Below the pieces are notes generated by a model that was given only the letters and a program-made list of their open reading frames with translations, was not told the DNA's origin and searched no databases. This document shows positions 18,504 to 27,310 of a stretch of 50,138 nt of DNA, one piece after another. The stretch comes from an uncultured Oscillospiraceae bacterium (GTDB taxonomy: Bacteria; Bacillota; Clostridia; Oscillospirales; Oscillospiraceae), in the NCBI GenBank assembly GCA_900757655.1, contig CAAEOT010000042.1, positions 1 through 50,138 on the forward strand. The letters are read 5' to 3'. Position 1 is the first letter of the stretch. Each line of letters opens with the position of its first letter. Made by a program: the position numbers and the translations under genes.

Positions 18504-19973
18504 ATGCGTCAAGAAACACACGCTTCCGGCGCGCTCGCGCGCCATCTGCCCACGTTCCTCATCGTCCTCATGGTCATCCAGCCGCTGATGGACATTTTGT
18601 CCTTCTGGACGGACCGGCTCGGTATGAGCAACACGATCACATTGCTGCTACGTTTTGCCGTGTTCGCCGTTGTGTGCGTGCTCGGGTTTGTGACCTCGTC
18701 GCGCAAGAAGGTCTACGGTATCGCCATCGCCGCCTGTGCCTTCCTGTTCGTCGGACACTGCATCTCCTGCTTCATCGTCGGCTACCAGCGCATCGTCTAT
18801 GACCTGACCAACTTTGTGCGCGTCGTGCAGATGCCACTGTTCGTGCTGTGCTTTATCTCGTTTCTGCGGGCAAACGAAAAGTGCTACCGCGCGTTTGAGA
18901 CCGGCCTGATGCTCGACTTCTGGATCATCACGGCCTCGGTCGTCGTGAGCGTGCTCACACACACCTCCTCGGCGACCTATCAGTCCACCAACGTTGGCAT
19001 TCTCGGCTGGTACTCGTTCGGCAATGCACAGAGCGCGATCATGAGCATTCTCGCGCCCATCGTCATCCTGCTGTGCTACCGCAGAAAGAACTTCCTGCTG
19101 TTCACGGTCACGAGCATCACCGCACTGGCGCAGCTCTATCTCATGGGCACGCGCCTGGCATTCTTCTCGATCGCCGTTGCCGCGCTGGGCGTGCCGGTCG
19201 TGCTGGTGCTGACCGGCAAGGCCCGCACCTCCAAGCGCTACATTGCCGTGCTGGTGCTCATCCTCGCCGCGTGCTGCGCGACCTACAAGCAGTCGCCCAT
19301 GTATATCAACCAGAACCGCTACAACGAGGCCATGAGCTACAAGCAGAACGACGCCGAACGCATGATCCAGCGTGCCGAGGGCAACAAAACCGGCACTTCC
19401 ACCGTCACGCCCGAAGAGCGCTACCACGCCCTGTGCACGATCTATAATTTCTACTCCCCGAATATGTGCCAGCGCTTCGGCACGGCGCGCGTCATGTCCG
19501 CCTACGGCTATTCCGATCAGGTCACGGACATCACGGCGACCCGCCACCGCAAGATCGTCTTCTGCGAGATGCTGCTCGACGAGCAGCCGTTCACCTCTCG
19601 CCTGTTCGGCATGGAGCTCGGCCGCATGGCCTTTGACGGCGAGATTTATGACGTGGAGAACGATTTTCACGGCATCTGCTTCCTCTACGGCTGGGTAGGT
19701 CTGGCCATGATGGTCGCCTTCATCGGCTATTTCCTGTACCTGATCGTCAAGTGCCTGATCAAAGATTTCCGCAAATACTTCACGGTGGAGGCCGGTGCCT
19801 TCGGCATTGGGCTGTGCCTGTGTCTGGTGTACGCCTACTTCACTGCCGGCGTGCTGCGGCGGCCGAACGCCTCGATCTACATGTCGGTGCTGCTGGCCGC
19901 GGTCTATTACCTGACGCAGATGCGCAGCGAAAAGCCGGACGCGCTGCCGGACGGAGAGGAGAAACGCGCATGA
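18504..19973 (+). CDS. O-antigen-ligase-like polymer ligase/polymerase (B)
   Basis: A 489-aa membrane protein, paralogue of the gene at 13828. Shared signatures include QPLMDILSFWTDRLGMSN near the N-terminus, DLTNFVRVVQMPLF, MGTRLAF in the middle, YKQSPMYINQNRYNEAMS at the start of the external loop, the loop end VENDFHGICFLYGWVGL, and VLRRPNASIYMSVLLAAVYYLT at the C-terminus. The external loop lies at about 265-390. It should transfer or polymerise lipid-linked glycan outside the membrane. AAGGAG lies at the end of the preceding gene, 4 nt before this start. The stop overlaps the next start by ATGA. The pair flanks the MurJ-like and DUF5693 genes. Confidence 0.75.
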   Translation: MRQETHASGALARHLPTFLIVLMVIQPLMDILSFWTDRLGMSNTITLLLRFAVFAVVCVLGFVTSSRKKVYGIAIAACAFLFVGHCISCFIVGYQRIVYDLTNFVRVVQMPLFVLCFISFLRANEKCYRAFETGLMLDFWIITASVVVSVLTHTSSATYQSTNVGILGWYSFGNAQSAIMSILAPIVILLCYRRKNFLLFTVTSITALAQLYLMGTRLAFFSIAVAALGVPVVLVLTGKARTSKRYIAVLVLILAACCATYKQSPMYINQNRYNEAMSYKQNDAERMIQRAEGNKTGTSTVTPEERYHALCTIYNFYSPNMCQRFGTARVMSAYGYSDQVTDITATRHRKIVFCEMLLDEQPFTSRLFGMELGRMAFDGEIYDVENDFHGICFLYGWVGLAMMVAFIGYFLYLIVKCLIKDFRKYFTVEAGAFGIGLCLCLVYAYFTAGVLRRPNASIYMSVLLAAVYYLTQMRSEKPDALPDGEEKRA

Positions 19974-20953
19974 TTTTCAGTGTTGTCATCCCGGTCTACA
20001 ACGTCAAGGACTACCTGCCCAAGTGCATCGACTCCGTGCTGGCGCAGGATTTTGAAGACTACGAGGTCATCCTCATCGACGACGGCTCGACCGACGGCGA
20101 GAGCGGCGCGATCTGCGACCGCTATGCTGCGGCGCACCCGGAGCGCATCCGCGCCATCCACAAGCCGAATGGCGGCGTGGGCGAGGCGCGCAACGTCGGC
20201 ATCGAGGCCGCACAGGGCGAGTATCTGATCTTCATCGACAGTGACGACTACATTGCCCCCAACATGTTCCGCGTACTGGCCGACGCCGTCGCCCGCTTCG
20301 GCAGCGACATCATTGGCTTCGGCGCGGCGCTGGAAGCAAACGGCGTCGTGGTCAAGGAGCTTGTGGATCCCCTGCCGGCCGACCGCACCTTTACGCTTGC
20401 CGACACGCCCGAGCTGATGCAGACCATGCCCTCTCCCTGGAGCCGCATCTGGCGGCGCAGCCTGTTTCTGGATTCCGGCGTGCGCTACCCGGCGCGCATC
20501 TGGTACGAAGATCTGTGCACGTCCGTGAAGCTGCTGGCATTGGCCAAAAGCGCCGCCTTCGTGCCGGACATTCTGTATTACTACGTGGACCGCACCAACT
20601 CCATCACGCGCAACACGAACACGGCGCGCAACGCCGAGCTGTTCACCGCGTTTGACAACCTGCTCGGCTGGTACCGCGAAAACGGCCTGTTCGAGCGCTA
20701 CTACAACGAGCTGTCGCGTCTGGCCGTGGACCATGTGCTGCTCGCGGCCTCGGTGCGCGTGCTGCGCGTGGACCCGGAGAGCGAGCTGCTCGACCGGTTT
20801 CAGGACTACGTGCAGGCACAGTTCCCGGACTATCTGGAAAACCCGTACCTGCAGACGCTCTCGCGCAGCCACAAGCTGATCCTGCGCCTGCTGCGGCAGC
20901 GCAAATACCGCACCGTGCGGATGCTCTTCGCCGTGAAGGACAAGCTCGGCTGA
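19970..20953 (+). CDS. GT2-family glycosyltransferase (A)
   Basis: A 327-aa cytoplasmic GT-A fold enzyme that adds a sugar from a nucleotide-sugar to a membrane-linked acceptor. The N-terminal FSVVIPVYNVKDYLPKCIDS, DDGSTDGES for nucleotide binding, NGGVGEARNVGIEAAQGEY and the metal-binding IDSDDY at about residue 89 are all intact. WYEDLC near residue 180 is the usual catalytic-base region of this family. The C-terminal third is a helical tail. It overlaps the preceding gene by ATGA. It is closely related to the next gene, so the pair is a tandem duplication that has diverged. The sugar is unknown. Confidence 0.88.
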   Translation: MIFSVVIPVYNVKDYLPKCIDSVLAQDFEDYEVILIDDGSTDGESGAICDRYAAAHPERIRAIHKPNGGVGEARNVGIEAAQGEYLIFIDSDDYIAPNMFRVLADAVARFGSDIIGFGAALEANGVVVKELVDPLPADRTFTLADTPELMQTMPSPWSRIWRRSLFLDSGVRYPARIWYEDLCTSVKLLALAKSAAFVPDILYYYVDRTNSITRNTNTARNAELFTAFDNLLGWYRENGLFERYYNELSRLAVDHVLLAASVRVLRVDPESELLDRFQDYVQAQFPDYLENPYLQTLSRSHKLILRLLRQRKYRTVRMLFAVKDKLG

Positions 20954-20974
20954 GCGCCCGGACTGGAGGAAACT

Positions 20975-21946
20975 ATGAAATTCAGTGTCATCATCCCGGT
21001 CTATAATGGCTGGGAATACCTGCGCGAGGGCGTAGACTCCGTGCTGGGACAGACGGGCGCGGACTTTGAGATCCTGCTCGTGGACGACGGCTCGACCGAC
21101 GGCGAGAGCGGTGCGCTGTGCGACACGCTCGCGCGCGAACATCCGGACTGCATCCGCGTGCTGCACAAGCCGAACGGCGGCGCGGGCGACGCGCGCAACG
21201 CGGCGCTCCCGCTCGCGCAGGGCGACTATGTGCTCTTTCTCGACAGCGACGACAGCTACACGCCGGAGGCATTCGCCGTGCTGGCCGCCGCACTGGACGA
21301 GACGCAGGCCGACGTGTGCTATTTCGGTCTGCGCATGACCGGCGACAACGACGGCGCGGTGTTCACCGACGACCTGCCGCTGCATACGCCGCTGACACTT
21401 CAGGAGACGCCTGCCCTGCTGCTCAACCGCCCGTCAGCCTGCATCGCGGCCTGGCGGCGCACCCTGTTCACGGACACGGGCATCCGCTTTCGCGCCCGCG
21501 GCTGGGGCGAGGATCTGTGCATGACACGCAAGATGCTCACGGCTGCAAAGTCCGTTGTGATCCTGCCGGACGTGCTCTACCTCTACCGGCAGCACGAGGG
21601 CTCCGTGACCAAGCGCGCGCTCGACGCCAACGCCGAGATCATGGACGCGATCGACGACGTGCTGACGTGGTATCAGGCGCGCGGTCTGTTCGAGCAGTAC
21701 GAAAACGAGCTCGGCAAGCTCTGCGTGGACAACGTGCTCTATGATGCGTCCGTGCGCATTCTCAAGGCGCAGAGCGCGCACCCGCTGCTGCCGCAGCTGC
21801 TGGACTTTACCGCCGCGCGCTTCCCCGACTACCGGCACAACCCCTATCTGAAAGGCTATCCGGCGCGCAAGAAGCTGGTGCTGTCCCTGCTCGGAAAGCA
21901 GCAATACCGGGCCGTGCACCTGCTGTTTGCCGCCGCCGGACACTGA
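20975..21946 (+). CDS. GT2-family glycosyltransferase (B)
   Basis: A 323-aa paralogue of the preceding glycosyltransferase, with the same blocks: FSVIIPVYNGWEYLREGVDS, DDGSTDGESGALCD, NGGAGDARNAALPLAQGDY, LDSDDSY for the metal site, and GWGEDLCMTRK in the active-site region. GGAGG lies 7 nt before the ATG. The two copies share the C-terminal pattern NPYL...RKLVLSLLGKQQYRAVHLLF. Tandem GT2 genes of this type usually add two successive sugars. Sugar and linkage cannot be read from the sequence. Confidence 0.88.
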   Translation: MKFSVIIPVYNGWEYLREGVDSVLGQTGADFEILLVDDGSTDGESGALCDTLAREHPDCIRVLHKPNGGAGDARNAALPLAQGDYVLFLDSDDSYTPEAFAVLAAALDETQADVCYFGLRMTGDNDGAVFTDDLPLHTPLTLQETPALLLNRPSACIAAWRRTLFTDTGIRFRARGWGEDLCMTRKMLTAAKSVVILPDVLYLYRQHEGSVTKRALDANAEIMDAIDDVLTWYQARGLFEQYENELGKLCVDNVLYDASVRILKAQSAHPLLPQLLDFTAARFPDYRHNPYLKGYPARKKLVLSLLGKQQYRAVHLLFAAAGH

Positions 21947-21950
21947 CACT

Positions 21951-23483
21951 ATGAAGCATCACAATCAACTGCGTTCCGGCTCTCTGCTCACGTATGTGCA
22001 GATGACGCTCAACATCATCGTCTCCATCGCCTACACGCCGTTCATGTTGCGCATCCTCGGCAAGAGCGAGTACGGCCTGTACTCCACCGTCGCCTCGACG
22101 ATCGCCATTTTGTCGGTGCTCAGTCTCGGCTTCGGCGGCAGCTACGTGCGCTACTACATCCTCTACCGCAAGGAAAAGGCGGACGACAAGATCGCGCGGC
22201 TCAACGGCCTGTTCCTGATCGTGTTTTCCATCATCGGTCTGATCGCGCTCGCGTGCGGACTGTACCTGACGTTTCATCTGGAGATGGTGTTCAAGACCGG
22301 CCTGACGGACGCCGAGTACCACACGGCGCGCATCCTCATGCTGCTGCTGACGGCGAACCTCGCCGTGAGCTTCCCGATGAGCGTGTTCAGCAACATCATC
22401 AGCGCGCAGGAGCAGTTCGTGTTCCTGAAGGCGACGGAGATCCTGCGCACGGTCGTGTCCCCGCTCGTGACGCTGCCGGTGCTGCTGGCGGGCTACGGCT
22501 CGATCGGCATGGTCGTCGTCACGGTGACGATCTCCGTGTTCGTGGACGTGCTGCGGCTGATCTACTGCTTCGGTAAGCTGCACATTCGGGTCTCGTTCCG
22601 GAACTTTGACGGCGCCGTGCTCAAAGACATCGCTGTGTTCTCTGGCTTTATCGCCATCAACATGGTCGTCGACCAGGTCAACAACAACCTCGACAAGCTC
22701 ATCATCACGCGCTACTGCGGCACGGCCGCCACGGCGGTCTACGCCGTCGGCCAGCAGCTGCACACGTACTTCATCTCGTTTTCGACGGCGGTGTCGTCCG
22801 TGTTCACGCCGCGCATCCACCAGCTCGTGCAGGACAACAAGGACGACAAGGCGCGTCTGCGTACCGTGCTCACGGAGCTGTTCGTGCGCGTGGGGCGCAT
22901 CCAGTTTCTGATTCTGTCGCTTGTGTGCACGGGCATCATCTTCTTCGGCAAGCCGTTTATCTATTTCTGGGCCGGGCCGGGCTATGACGATGCATATATC
23001 ATCGTGCTGCTGCTCATCATCCCCGGCATGGTGCCGCTGACGCAGAATCTCGGCATCGAGATGCAGCGCGCGCAGAACCTGCACAAATACCGCTCGATCA
23101 TCTACGGAGCCATGGCCATCGGCAACCTCGCCATCAGCATCTGGCTGTGCCAGTACCTCGGCGCGATCGGCTGCGCGATCGGCACGGCCGTCGCCGTCGC
23201 GCTGGCAAACGGGCTCGTGATGAACATCTTCTATCAGCGGCGGCTGAACATCGACGTGACCGTGTTCTGGAAGAACATCGGCCGCATGGCGCTCGGCCTG
23301 CTGCCGCCAGCCGCGTGCGGCGTGCTGATGATGCTGTTTGTGAACCTCTATAGCATTCCGATGCTGCTCGGCGGCATCGTCGTCTACACAGCGATCTACT
23401 GTGCCTCCGTGTGGCTGCTGTCCATGAACGGATATGAAAAAGCCCTCGTCGGCGGCATGGTGCGAAAGGTGCTGAGAAAATGA
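21951..23483 (+). CDS. Wzx-like polysaccharide flippase
   Basis: A 510-aa membrane protein of the MOP superfamily (polysaccharide biosynthesis/Wzx branch) with about 14 membrane segments. It has the N-terminal LLTYVQMTLNIIVSIAYTPFMLRILGKSEYGLYS, the usual start of this family. It should carry undecaprenyl-linked oligosaccharide to the outer face of the membrane. The start at 21951 (MKHHNQLRSG) is 5 nt after the preceding stop. The longer frame starts inside the preceding gene. It overlaps the next gene by ATGA. Together with the MurJ-like protein it makes two flippases in one operon. Confidence 0.87.
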   Translation: MKHHNQLRSGSLLTYVQMTLNIIVSIAYTPFMLRILGKSEYGLYSTVASTIAILSVLSLGFGGSYVRYYILYRKEKADDKIARLNGLFLIVFSIIGLIALACGLYLTFHLEMVFKTGLTDAEYHTARILMLLLTANLAVSFPMSVFSNIISAQEQFVFLKATEILRTVVSPLVTLPVLLAGYGSIGMVVVTVTISVFVDVLRLIYCFGKLHIRVSFRNFDGAVLKDIAVFSGFIAINMVVDQVNNNLDKLIITRYCGTAATAVYAVGQQLHTYFISFSTAVSSVFTPRIHQLVQDNKDDKARLRTVLTELFVRVGRIQFLILSLVCTGIIFFGKPFIYFWAGPGYDDAYIIVLLLIIPGMVPLTQNLGIEMQRAQNLHKYRSIIYGAMAIGNLAISIWLCQYLGAIGCAIGTAVAVALANGLVMNIFYQRRLNIDVTVFWKNIGRMALGLLPPAACGVLMMLFVNLYSIPMLLGGIVVYTAIYCASVWLLSMNGYEKALVGGMVRKVLRK

Positions 23484-24628
23484 AACAACGCTTGAAACAC
23501 CTGCTCGTGCGGCTGCTGAGTCTGCTGCCCGGCAAGCCGGTCATCCTGCTCGAGAGCGCGCCGCCCCTTGGCGACAACACCGGCGCCCTGTACCGGACGC
23601 TGCTGGCCCAGGGCTGGAACGACCGGTACCGGCTCGTGTGGGTCGTGCCGGATCCGGCAGCTTTCCGGAACGTGCACGAAAAGAACGTGTCCTTTGCCGG
23701 CACGCAGGGAAAATGGGCACTGCTGCGGCTGTTCTGGCTGCGCGCCCGCGCCGCCGCCATCGTGGACTGCAACGGCCAGATCCAGAAGCTCCGGCCGGAG
23801 ACCGTGCACCTGTATCTGACGCACGGCAGTCCGCTCAAGAGCGTGCACGACTACTATTTCTGCGACCCGACGACCGACTGGTCGCTGAGTCAGGCCCCGT
23901 TTTTCGACGCGGTGAACAGCTATGAATTTCACATCCCGCCGGAAAAGCTCGTCACGCTCGGCTTCCCGCGCAATGATGACCTGTTCACGCACAAATGCGA
24001 TCTGAAGAACATCTTCGGCGCGGAGTTCGACCGCTTCGTCGTCTGGTATCCCACATACCGCCAGCACAAGAACAACCTCGTTGCGACGACGGACATCTCT
24101 ATCCCCGTCATCCATGACCCGGCGGCGGCCGCGGCCGTGAACGAGGCCGCGCGGGCGACAAACACGCTCGTGATCGTCAAACCCCACCCGGCGCAAGACC
24201 TCGCGCACATCCGCGCGCTGGAGCTGAGCCACCTCCGCTTCATCGACGACGGGCTCTTTGCCGCGCACGGCATCACGTCCTATGAATTTCTCGCCTGCAC
24301 GGACGCGCTCATCACGGACTATTCCTCCGTGCTGTTTGACTACCTGCTCACGGGCAAGCCCGTGGGGCTGACGTTCGAGGACATCGACGCCTACGCCAGG
24401 CAGCCGGGCTTTGCCATCGACCCGCAGCCGCTGCGCGAGAGCGCAGCCATGCTCGACACACCGGACGATTTTCGAACATTTTTTGAGCAGCTCGCAGCAG
24501 GCGACGATCCGCTGCGGCCCCAGCGCCTGCAGCTCACGAAACTGACCAACCAATACACAGACGGACACTCCGCCGAACGCGTCGCCGTGTTTCTGGCCGA
24601 GCGCCTCCGGGAAAGGGAGCACACATGA
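23480..24628 (+). CDS. CDP-glycerol glycerophosphotransferase family protein (TagB/TagF-like)
   Basis: A 382-aa enzyme that transfers glycerol-phosphate units from CDP-glycerol to a lipid-linked acceptor at the inner face of the membrane. Family blocks are visible: LTHGSPLKSVH near residue 115 with the catalytic His, WYPTYRQHK, VIVKPHPAQD and the donor-binding TDYSSVLFDYLLTGKPV near 275-290. The length fits the single-domain primase/short polymerase type (TagB-like) better than the long TagF. It overlaps tagD by 4 nt, and tagD makes its substrate. It indicates that the polymer carries glycerol phosphate. Whether it adds one unit or a chain is open. Confidence 0.88.
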   Translation: MKQRLKHLLVRLLSLLPGKPVILLESAPPLGDNTGALYRTLLAQGWNDRYRLVWVVPDPAAFRNVHEKNVSFAGTQGKWALLRLFWLRARAAAIVDCNGQIQKLRPETVHLYLTHGSPLKSVHDYYFCDPTTDWSLSQAPFFDAVNSYEFHIPPEKLVTLGFPRNDDLFTHKCDLKNIFGAEFDRFVVWYPTYRQHKNNLVATTDISIPVIHDPAAAAAVNEAARATNTLVIVKPHPAQDLAHIRALELSHLRFIDDGLFAAHGITSYEFLACTDALITDYSSVLFDYLLTGKPVGLTFEDIDAYARQPGFAIDPQPLRESAAMLDTPDDFRTFFEQLAAGDDPLRPQRLQLTKLTNQYTDGHSAERVAVFLAERLREREHT

Positions 24629-25014
24629 GACGTGTCATCACTTACGGCACCTTTGATCTGCTGCACTACGGGCACATCAACCTCCTGCGCCGCGCCAAGG
24701 AGCAGGGCGATTACCTGATCGTGGCGCTGAGCACGGACGAATTCAACTGGAACGAAAAGCGCAAAAAGAGCTACTTCTCCTACGAGGATCGCAAGCGGAT
24801 GCTCGAGGCCATCCGCTACGTTGACCTCGTCATCCCGGAGGAGAGCTGGGACCAGAAAGTCACCGACGTGGACAAATACCACGTGGACGTGTTCGTCATG
24901 GGCGACGACTGGAAGGGCAAGTTCGACTTCCTGAAGGACAAATGCGAGGTCGTCTACCTCCCCCGCACGCCCGAGATCTCCACGACGAAGATCAAGACCG
25001 ACCTGCACACCTGA
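24625..25014 (+). CDS. tagD: Glycerol-3-phosphate cytidylyltransferase
   Basis: A 129-aa soluble enzyme that makes CDP-glycerol from CTP and sn-glycerol 3-phosphate. The HxGH motif in GTFDLLHYGHINLLRRAK (His14 and His17) and the C-terminal RTPEISTTKIK block are both intact, and the length equals that of B. subtilis TagD. It overlaps the glycerophosphotransferase that uses its product. It is last in the surface-polymer operon, just before a strong terminator. Confidence 0.96.
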   Translation: MRRVITYGTFDLLHYGHINLLRRAKEQGDYLIVALSTDEFNWNEKRKKSYFSYEDRKRMLEAIRYVDLVIPEESWDQKVTDVDKYHVDVFVMGDDWKGKFDFLKDKCEVVYLPRTPEISTTKIKTDLHT

Positions 25015-25026
25015 ATGATGCACGAA

Positions 25027-25059
25027 ATGCCGCCCGGCACCCGCCGGGCGGCATGTTTT
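25027..25059 (+). terminator. Terminator of the surface-polymer operon
   Basis: ATGCCGCCCGGC (25027-25038) pairs with GCCGGGCGGCAT (25043-25054), then GTTTT. Confidence 0.88.
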
Positions 25060-25108
25060 CCGCTCCCGCGCCATAGAGTGGTACAAACTGCGTCGGGAGG
25101 TCGCGCGC

Positions 25109-26449
25109 GTGCACACAAATCGCAGGCTCATCGTCAACACCGCGCTCATGACCGGCTCGTCGATCGTGATGCGCTGCATCGGGCTCGTCTTTCAGGCGTG
25201 GATCGTCGGGCGCATCGGCGCGGCCGGCATCGGGCTGTACCAGCTCGTCATGTCGGTGAGCGTGCTGTTTGCCACGTTCGCCATCTCCGGCATCCGCTTT
25301 GCCACCACGCGCCTGATCTCCGAGGAGATGGGGCTCGAGCGCGGCGCAGGCGTCACTGGGGCGATGCGCCGGTGCGCGTGCTACGCGCTGTTTTTCGGCC
25401 TGTGCGCGGGCACGATGGTGTACTTTCTGGCCGAGCCCGTTGGCTTTCTCTGGATCGGCGACGCGCGCACGGTGCGCTCGCTGCGCATCACGAGCATCAG
25501 CCTGCCGTGCATCGCGCTCTCGTCGGTCATGGACGGATACTTCACCGCCTCCGGCCGCGTGTGGAAGCCGACGCTCGTGCACCTGCTCGAGCAGCTGGTG
25601 AGCATCACGTGCGTGATGTGGTTTTTGTCCTTTGCGGCCGCCGGCGACCTCGAGCAGAGCTGCGCCGCTGTCACGGCGGGCGGCGCGTGCGCGGACGTGG
25701 TGTCGCTGCTGCTGATGACGGCGATGTATGCGCTCGACCGGCGCAAATACCGCCGCGGCGGCGACACCGTGCCGCACCTGACGCGGCGGATGCTCGCCGT
25801 GGCGCTGCCGCTGGCCGTGTCGGCCTATGCGCGCACGTCGCTGACAACACTGGAGCACCTGCTCATCCCGCGCGGGCTCAAAAGCTCCGGCCTGTCGGCC
25901 GACCGCGCGCTCGCGGGCTACGGCATCGTGCACGGTATGGCACTGCCGGTGGTGCTGTTCCCGTCGTGCCTGCTGTACGCGCTGGCAGATCTGCTCGTGC
26001 CGGAACTGACGACGGCACAGGTCTCCGGCCGGTGCGGGGACATCCGGCGGCTGGTGCGCACGCTGCTGTACCGCTGCCTGCTGTTCGCGTGCGGCACGGC
26101 CGTGCTGCTGCTGGCGTTTTCCGGGCCGCTCGGGCGGCTGATCTACCACTCGGACGACGCAGGGCGCTACATCCGGCTGCTGGCGCTGCTCGTGCCGGTG
26201 ATGTATCTCGACACCGTGACCGACGGCTGCCTGCGCGGGCTCGGCCAGCAGACGCGCTGCATGGCCATCAACGTGCTCGACGCCACGCTCGGCGTGGTGC
26301 TCGTGTGGGTGCTGCTGCCGCGGTTCGGGCTGGCGGGGTACATCTTTATTTTGTATTTCAACGAGTGCGTGAACTTTACGCTCAGCTTCACATTGCTGCT
26401 GCGCACGGTGCGCCGCATCTGCGGCGTCAAAAAACCGCCTGCAGGCTGA
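25109..26449 (+). CDS. SpoVB-like MOP-family flippase
   Basis: A 446-aa membrane protein with about 12-14 helices, of the polysaccharide-transporter branch that includes stage V sporulation protein B. Such proteins move lipid-linked precursors for the spore cortex or other glycans. The N-terminal TALMTGSSIVMRCIGLVFQAWIVGRIGAAGIGLYQL is typical of SpoVB. The start is a GTG at 25109 with GGGAGG 8 nt upstream. The preceding terminator separates it from the polymer operon, although it is co-directional and only 95 nt away. A CATAGAGT string at 25072-25079 faintly resembles a sporulation sigma-E -10, but no good -35 is seen. Its last codons lie inside the terminator hairpin of ribU. It is shorter than B. 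subtilis SpoVB (about 518 aa). Confidence 0.8.
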   Translation: MHTNRRLIVNTALMTGSSIVMRCIGLVFQAWIVGRIGAAGIGLYQLVMSVSVLFATFAISGIRFATTRLISEEMGLERGAGVTGAMRRCACYALFFGLCAGTMVYFLAEPVGFLWIGDARTVRSLRITSISLPCIALSSVMDGYFTASGRVWKPTLVHLLEQLVSITCVMWFLSFAAAGDLEQSCAAVTAGGACADVVSLLLMTAMYALDRRKYRRGGDTVPHLTRRMLAVALPLAVSAYARTSLTTLEHLLIPRGLKSSGLSADRALAGYGIVHGMALPVVLFPSCLLYALADLLVPELTTAQVSGRCGDIRRLVRTLLYRCLLFACGTAVLLLAFSGPLGRLIYHSDDAGRYIRLLALLVPVMYLDTVTDGCLRGLGQQTRCMAINVLDATLGVVLVWVLLPRFGLAGYIFILYFNECVNFTLSFTLLLRTVRRICGVKKPPAG

Positions 26450-26465
26450 TGTCTGCAGGCGGTTT
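26429..26465 (-). terminator. Terminator of ribU, overlapping the end of the spoVB-like gene
   Basis: AAACCGCCTGCAG (26432-26444) and CTGCAGGCGGTTT (26453-26465) form the stem. On the minus strand it is followed by a run of six T (26434-26429). The spoVB-like stop codon (26447-26449) sits in the loop, so the arm encodes its last residues. Without a T-run on the plus side it is mainly a minus-strand terminator. Confidence 0.8.
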
Positions 26466-26478
26466 GCTATGTACGATC

Positions 26479-27234
26479 TCAGTGCTGCGGGGTGGGGTCC
26501 TTCGACTGGACCTGCGGCTGGACCTTGTCCTTCTTACGCAGCTCCGGGAAGAGCAGGAACTCCACGCGCTTATACAGCAGATACGTCAGCGCCGAGTCGA
26601 CGATGCCCTTGATGAGGTTGAACGGGACGACGGCGAACAGCACGAGCGTCGGCACACTGGTGATGCCCTTGTTCACAGCCGTGCCCATGGCGACGATCTG
26701 ATCGATCGGCAGGTGGAACAGCTCGGCGAACTTCGGGATCAGGTACAGGGCGTTGAAGAGGCTGCCGACCACCGTCATGCACAGCGTGCCGACGGCCATG
26801 CCGATGATGGCGGTGCGGCGGGTCTTGTGGTGGTGGTAGATGACAGCGGCGGGAAGGATGAACGTGCAGCCGACGACGAAGTTAGCAAAGTCGCCGACGA
26901 AGGCCGTGCTCGTGCCCTTAAGCAGGAGCTTCAGGAGCACCTTGAGCAGCTCCGTGATGACACCGGCCACGGGGCCGAGGTAGAACGCGCTCATGAGCAC
27001 CGGCAGCTCGCTCAGGTCCATCTTATAGAAGCCGGGCGCGAAAAACAGCGGGATCTCGAGCAGCATCAGCACGCCGCCGAGGGCGGAGAACATGGCCACA
27101 TAGCTGATGTTGCGGCTGCGGCTGCGGCGCTGCAGATCGCGGCAGACCGTGCGCTCAAACAGATACGCAAGGCCGAGCAATGCCGCGAACACAAGCGCGC
27201 AGACACCGATAAAGGACAGGTTTTCTTTCAACAT
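26479..27234 (-). CDS. ribU: Riboflavin ECF transporter substrate-binding component RibU
   Basis: A 251-aa membrane protein with about six helices. It binds riboflavin and works with a shared energy-coupling module (EcfA, EcfA', EcfT) encoded elsewhere. RibU features are present: AMFSALGGVLMLLEIPLFF, then YKMDLSELPVLMSAFYLGPVAGV and FVGDFANFVVGC. It has an extra N-terminal helix (MLKENLSFIGVCALVFAALLG) and a charged C-terminal tail (KDKVQPQVQSKD). The start at 27234 is set by GGAGG 9 nt upstream. The longer frame runs back into the riboswitch and is rejected. The FMN riboswitch and attenuator just upstream confirm the flavin link. Confidence 0.93.
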   Translation of the reverse strand: MLKENLSFIGVCALVFAALLGLAYLFERTVCRDLQRRSRSRNISYVAMFSALGGVLMLLEIPLFFAPGFYKMDLSELPVLMSAFYLGPVAGVITELLKVLLKLLLKGTSTAFVGDFANFVVGCTFILPAAVIYHHHKTRRTAIIGMAVGTLCMTVVGSLFNALYLIPKFAELFHLPIDQIVAMGTAVNKGITSVPTLVLFAVVPFNLIKGIVDSALTYLLYKRVEFLLFPELRKKDKVQPQVQSKDPTPQH

Positions 27235-27256
27235 GACAAAGCACCTCCATGGAATG

Positions 27257-27290
27257 AAAAACACCTGAAAGAACATGTCCTTCAGGCGCT
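27257..27290 (-). terminator. Attenuator terminator between the FMN riboswitch and ribU
   Basis: On the minus strand AGCGCCTGAA pairs with TTCAGGTGTT (10 bp including two G-U pairs), followed by a T-rich tail. It lies between the aptamer and the ribosome site, as expected for a transcriptional OFF switch when FMN is bound. Confidence 0.75.
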
Positions 27291-27310
27291 GCGAACTATG
27301 GAGGTCCGTA

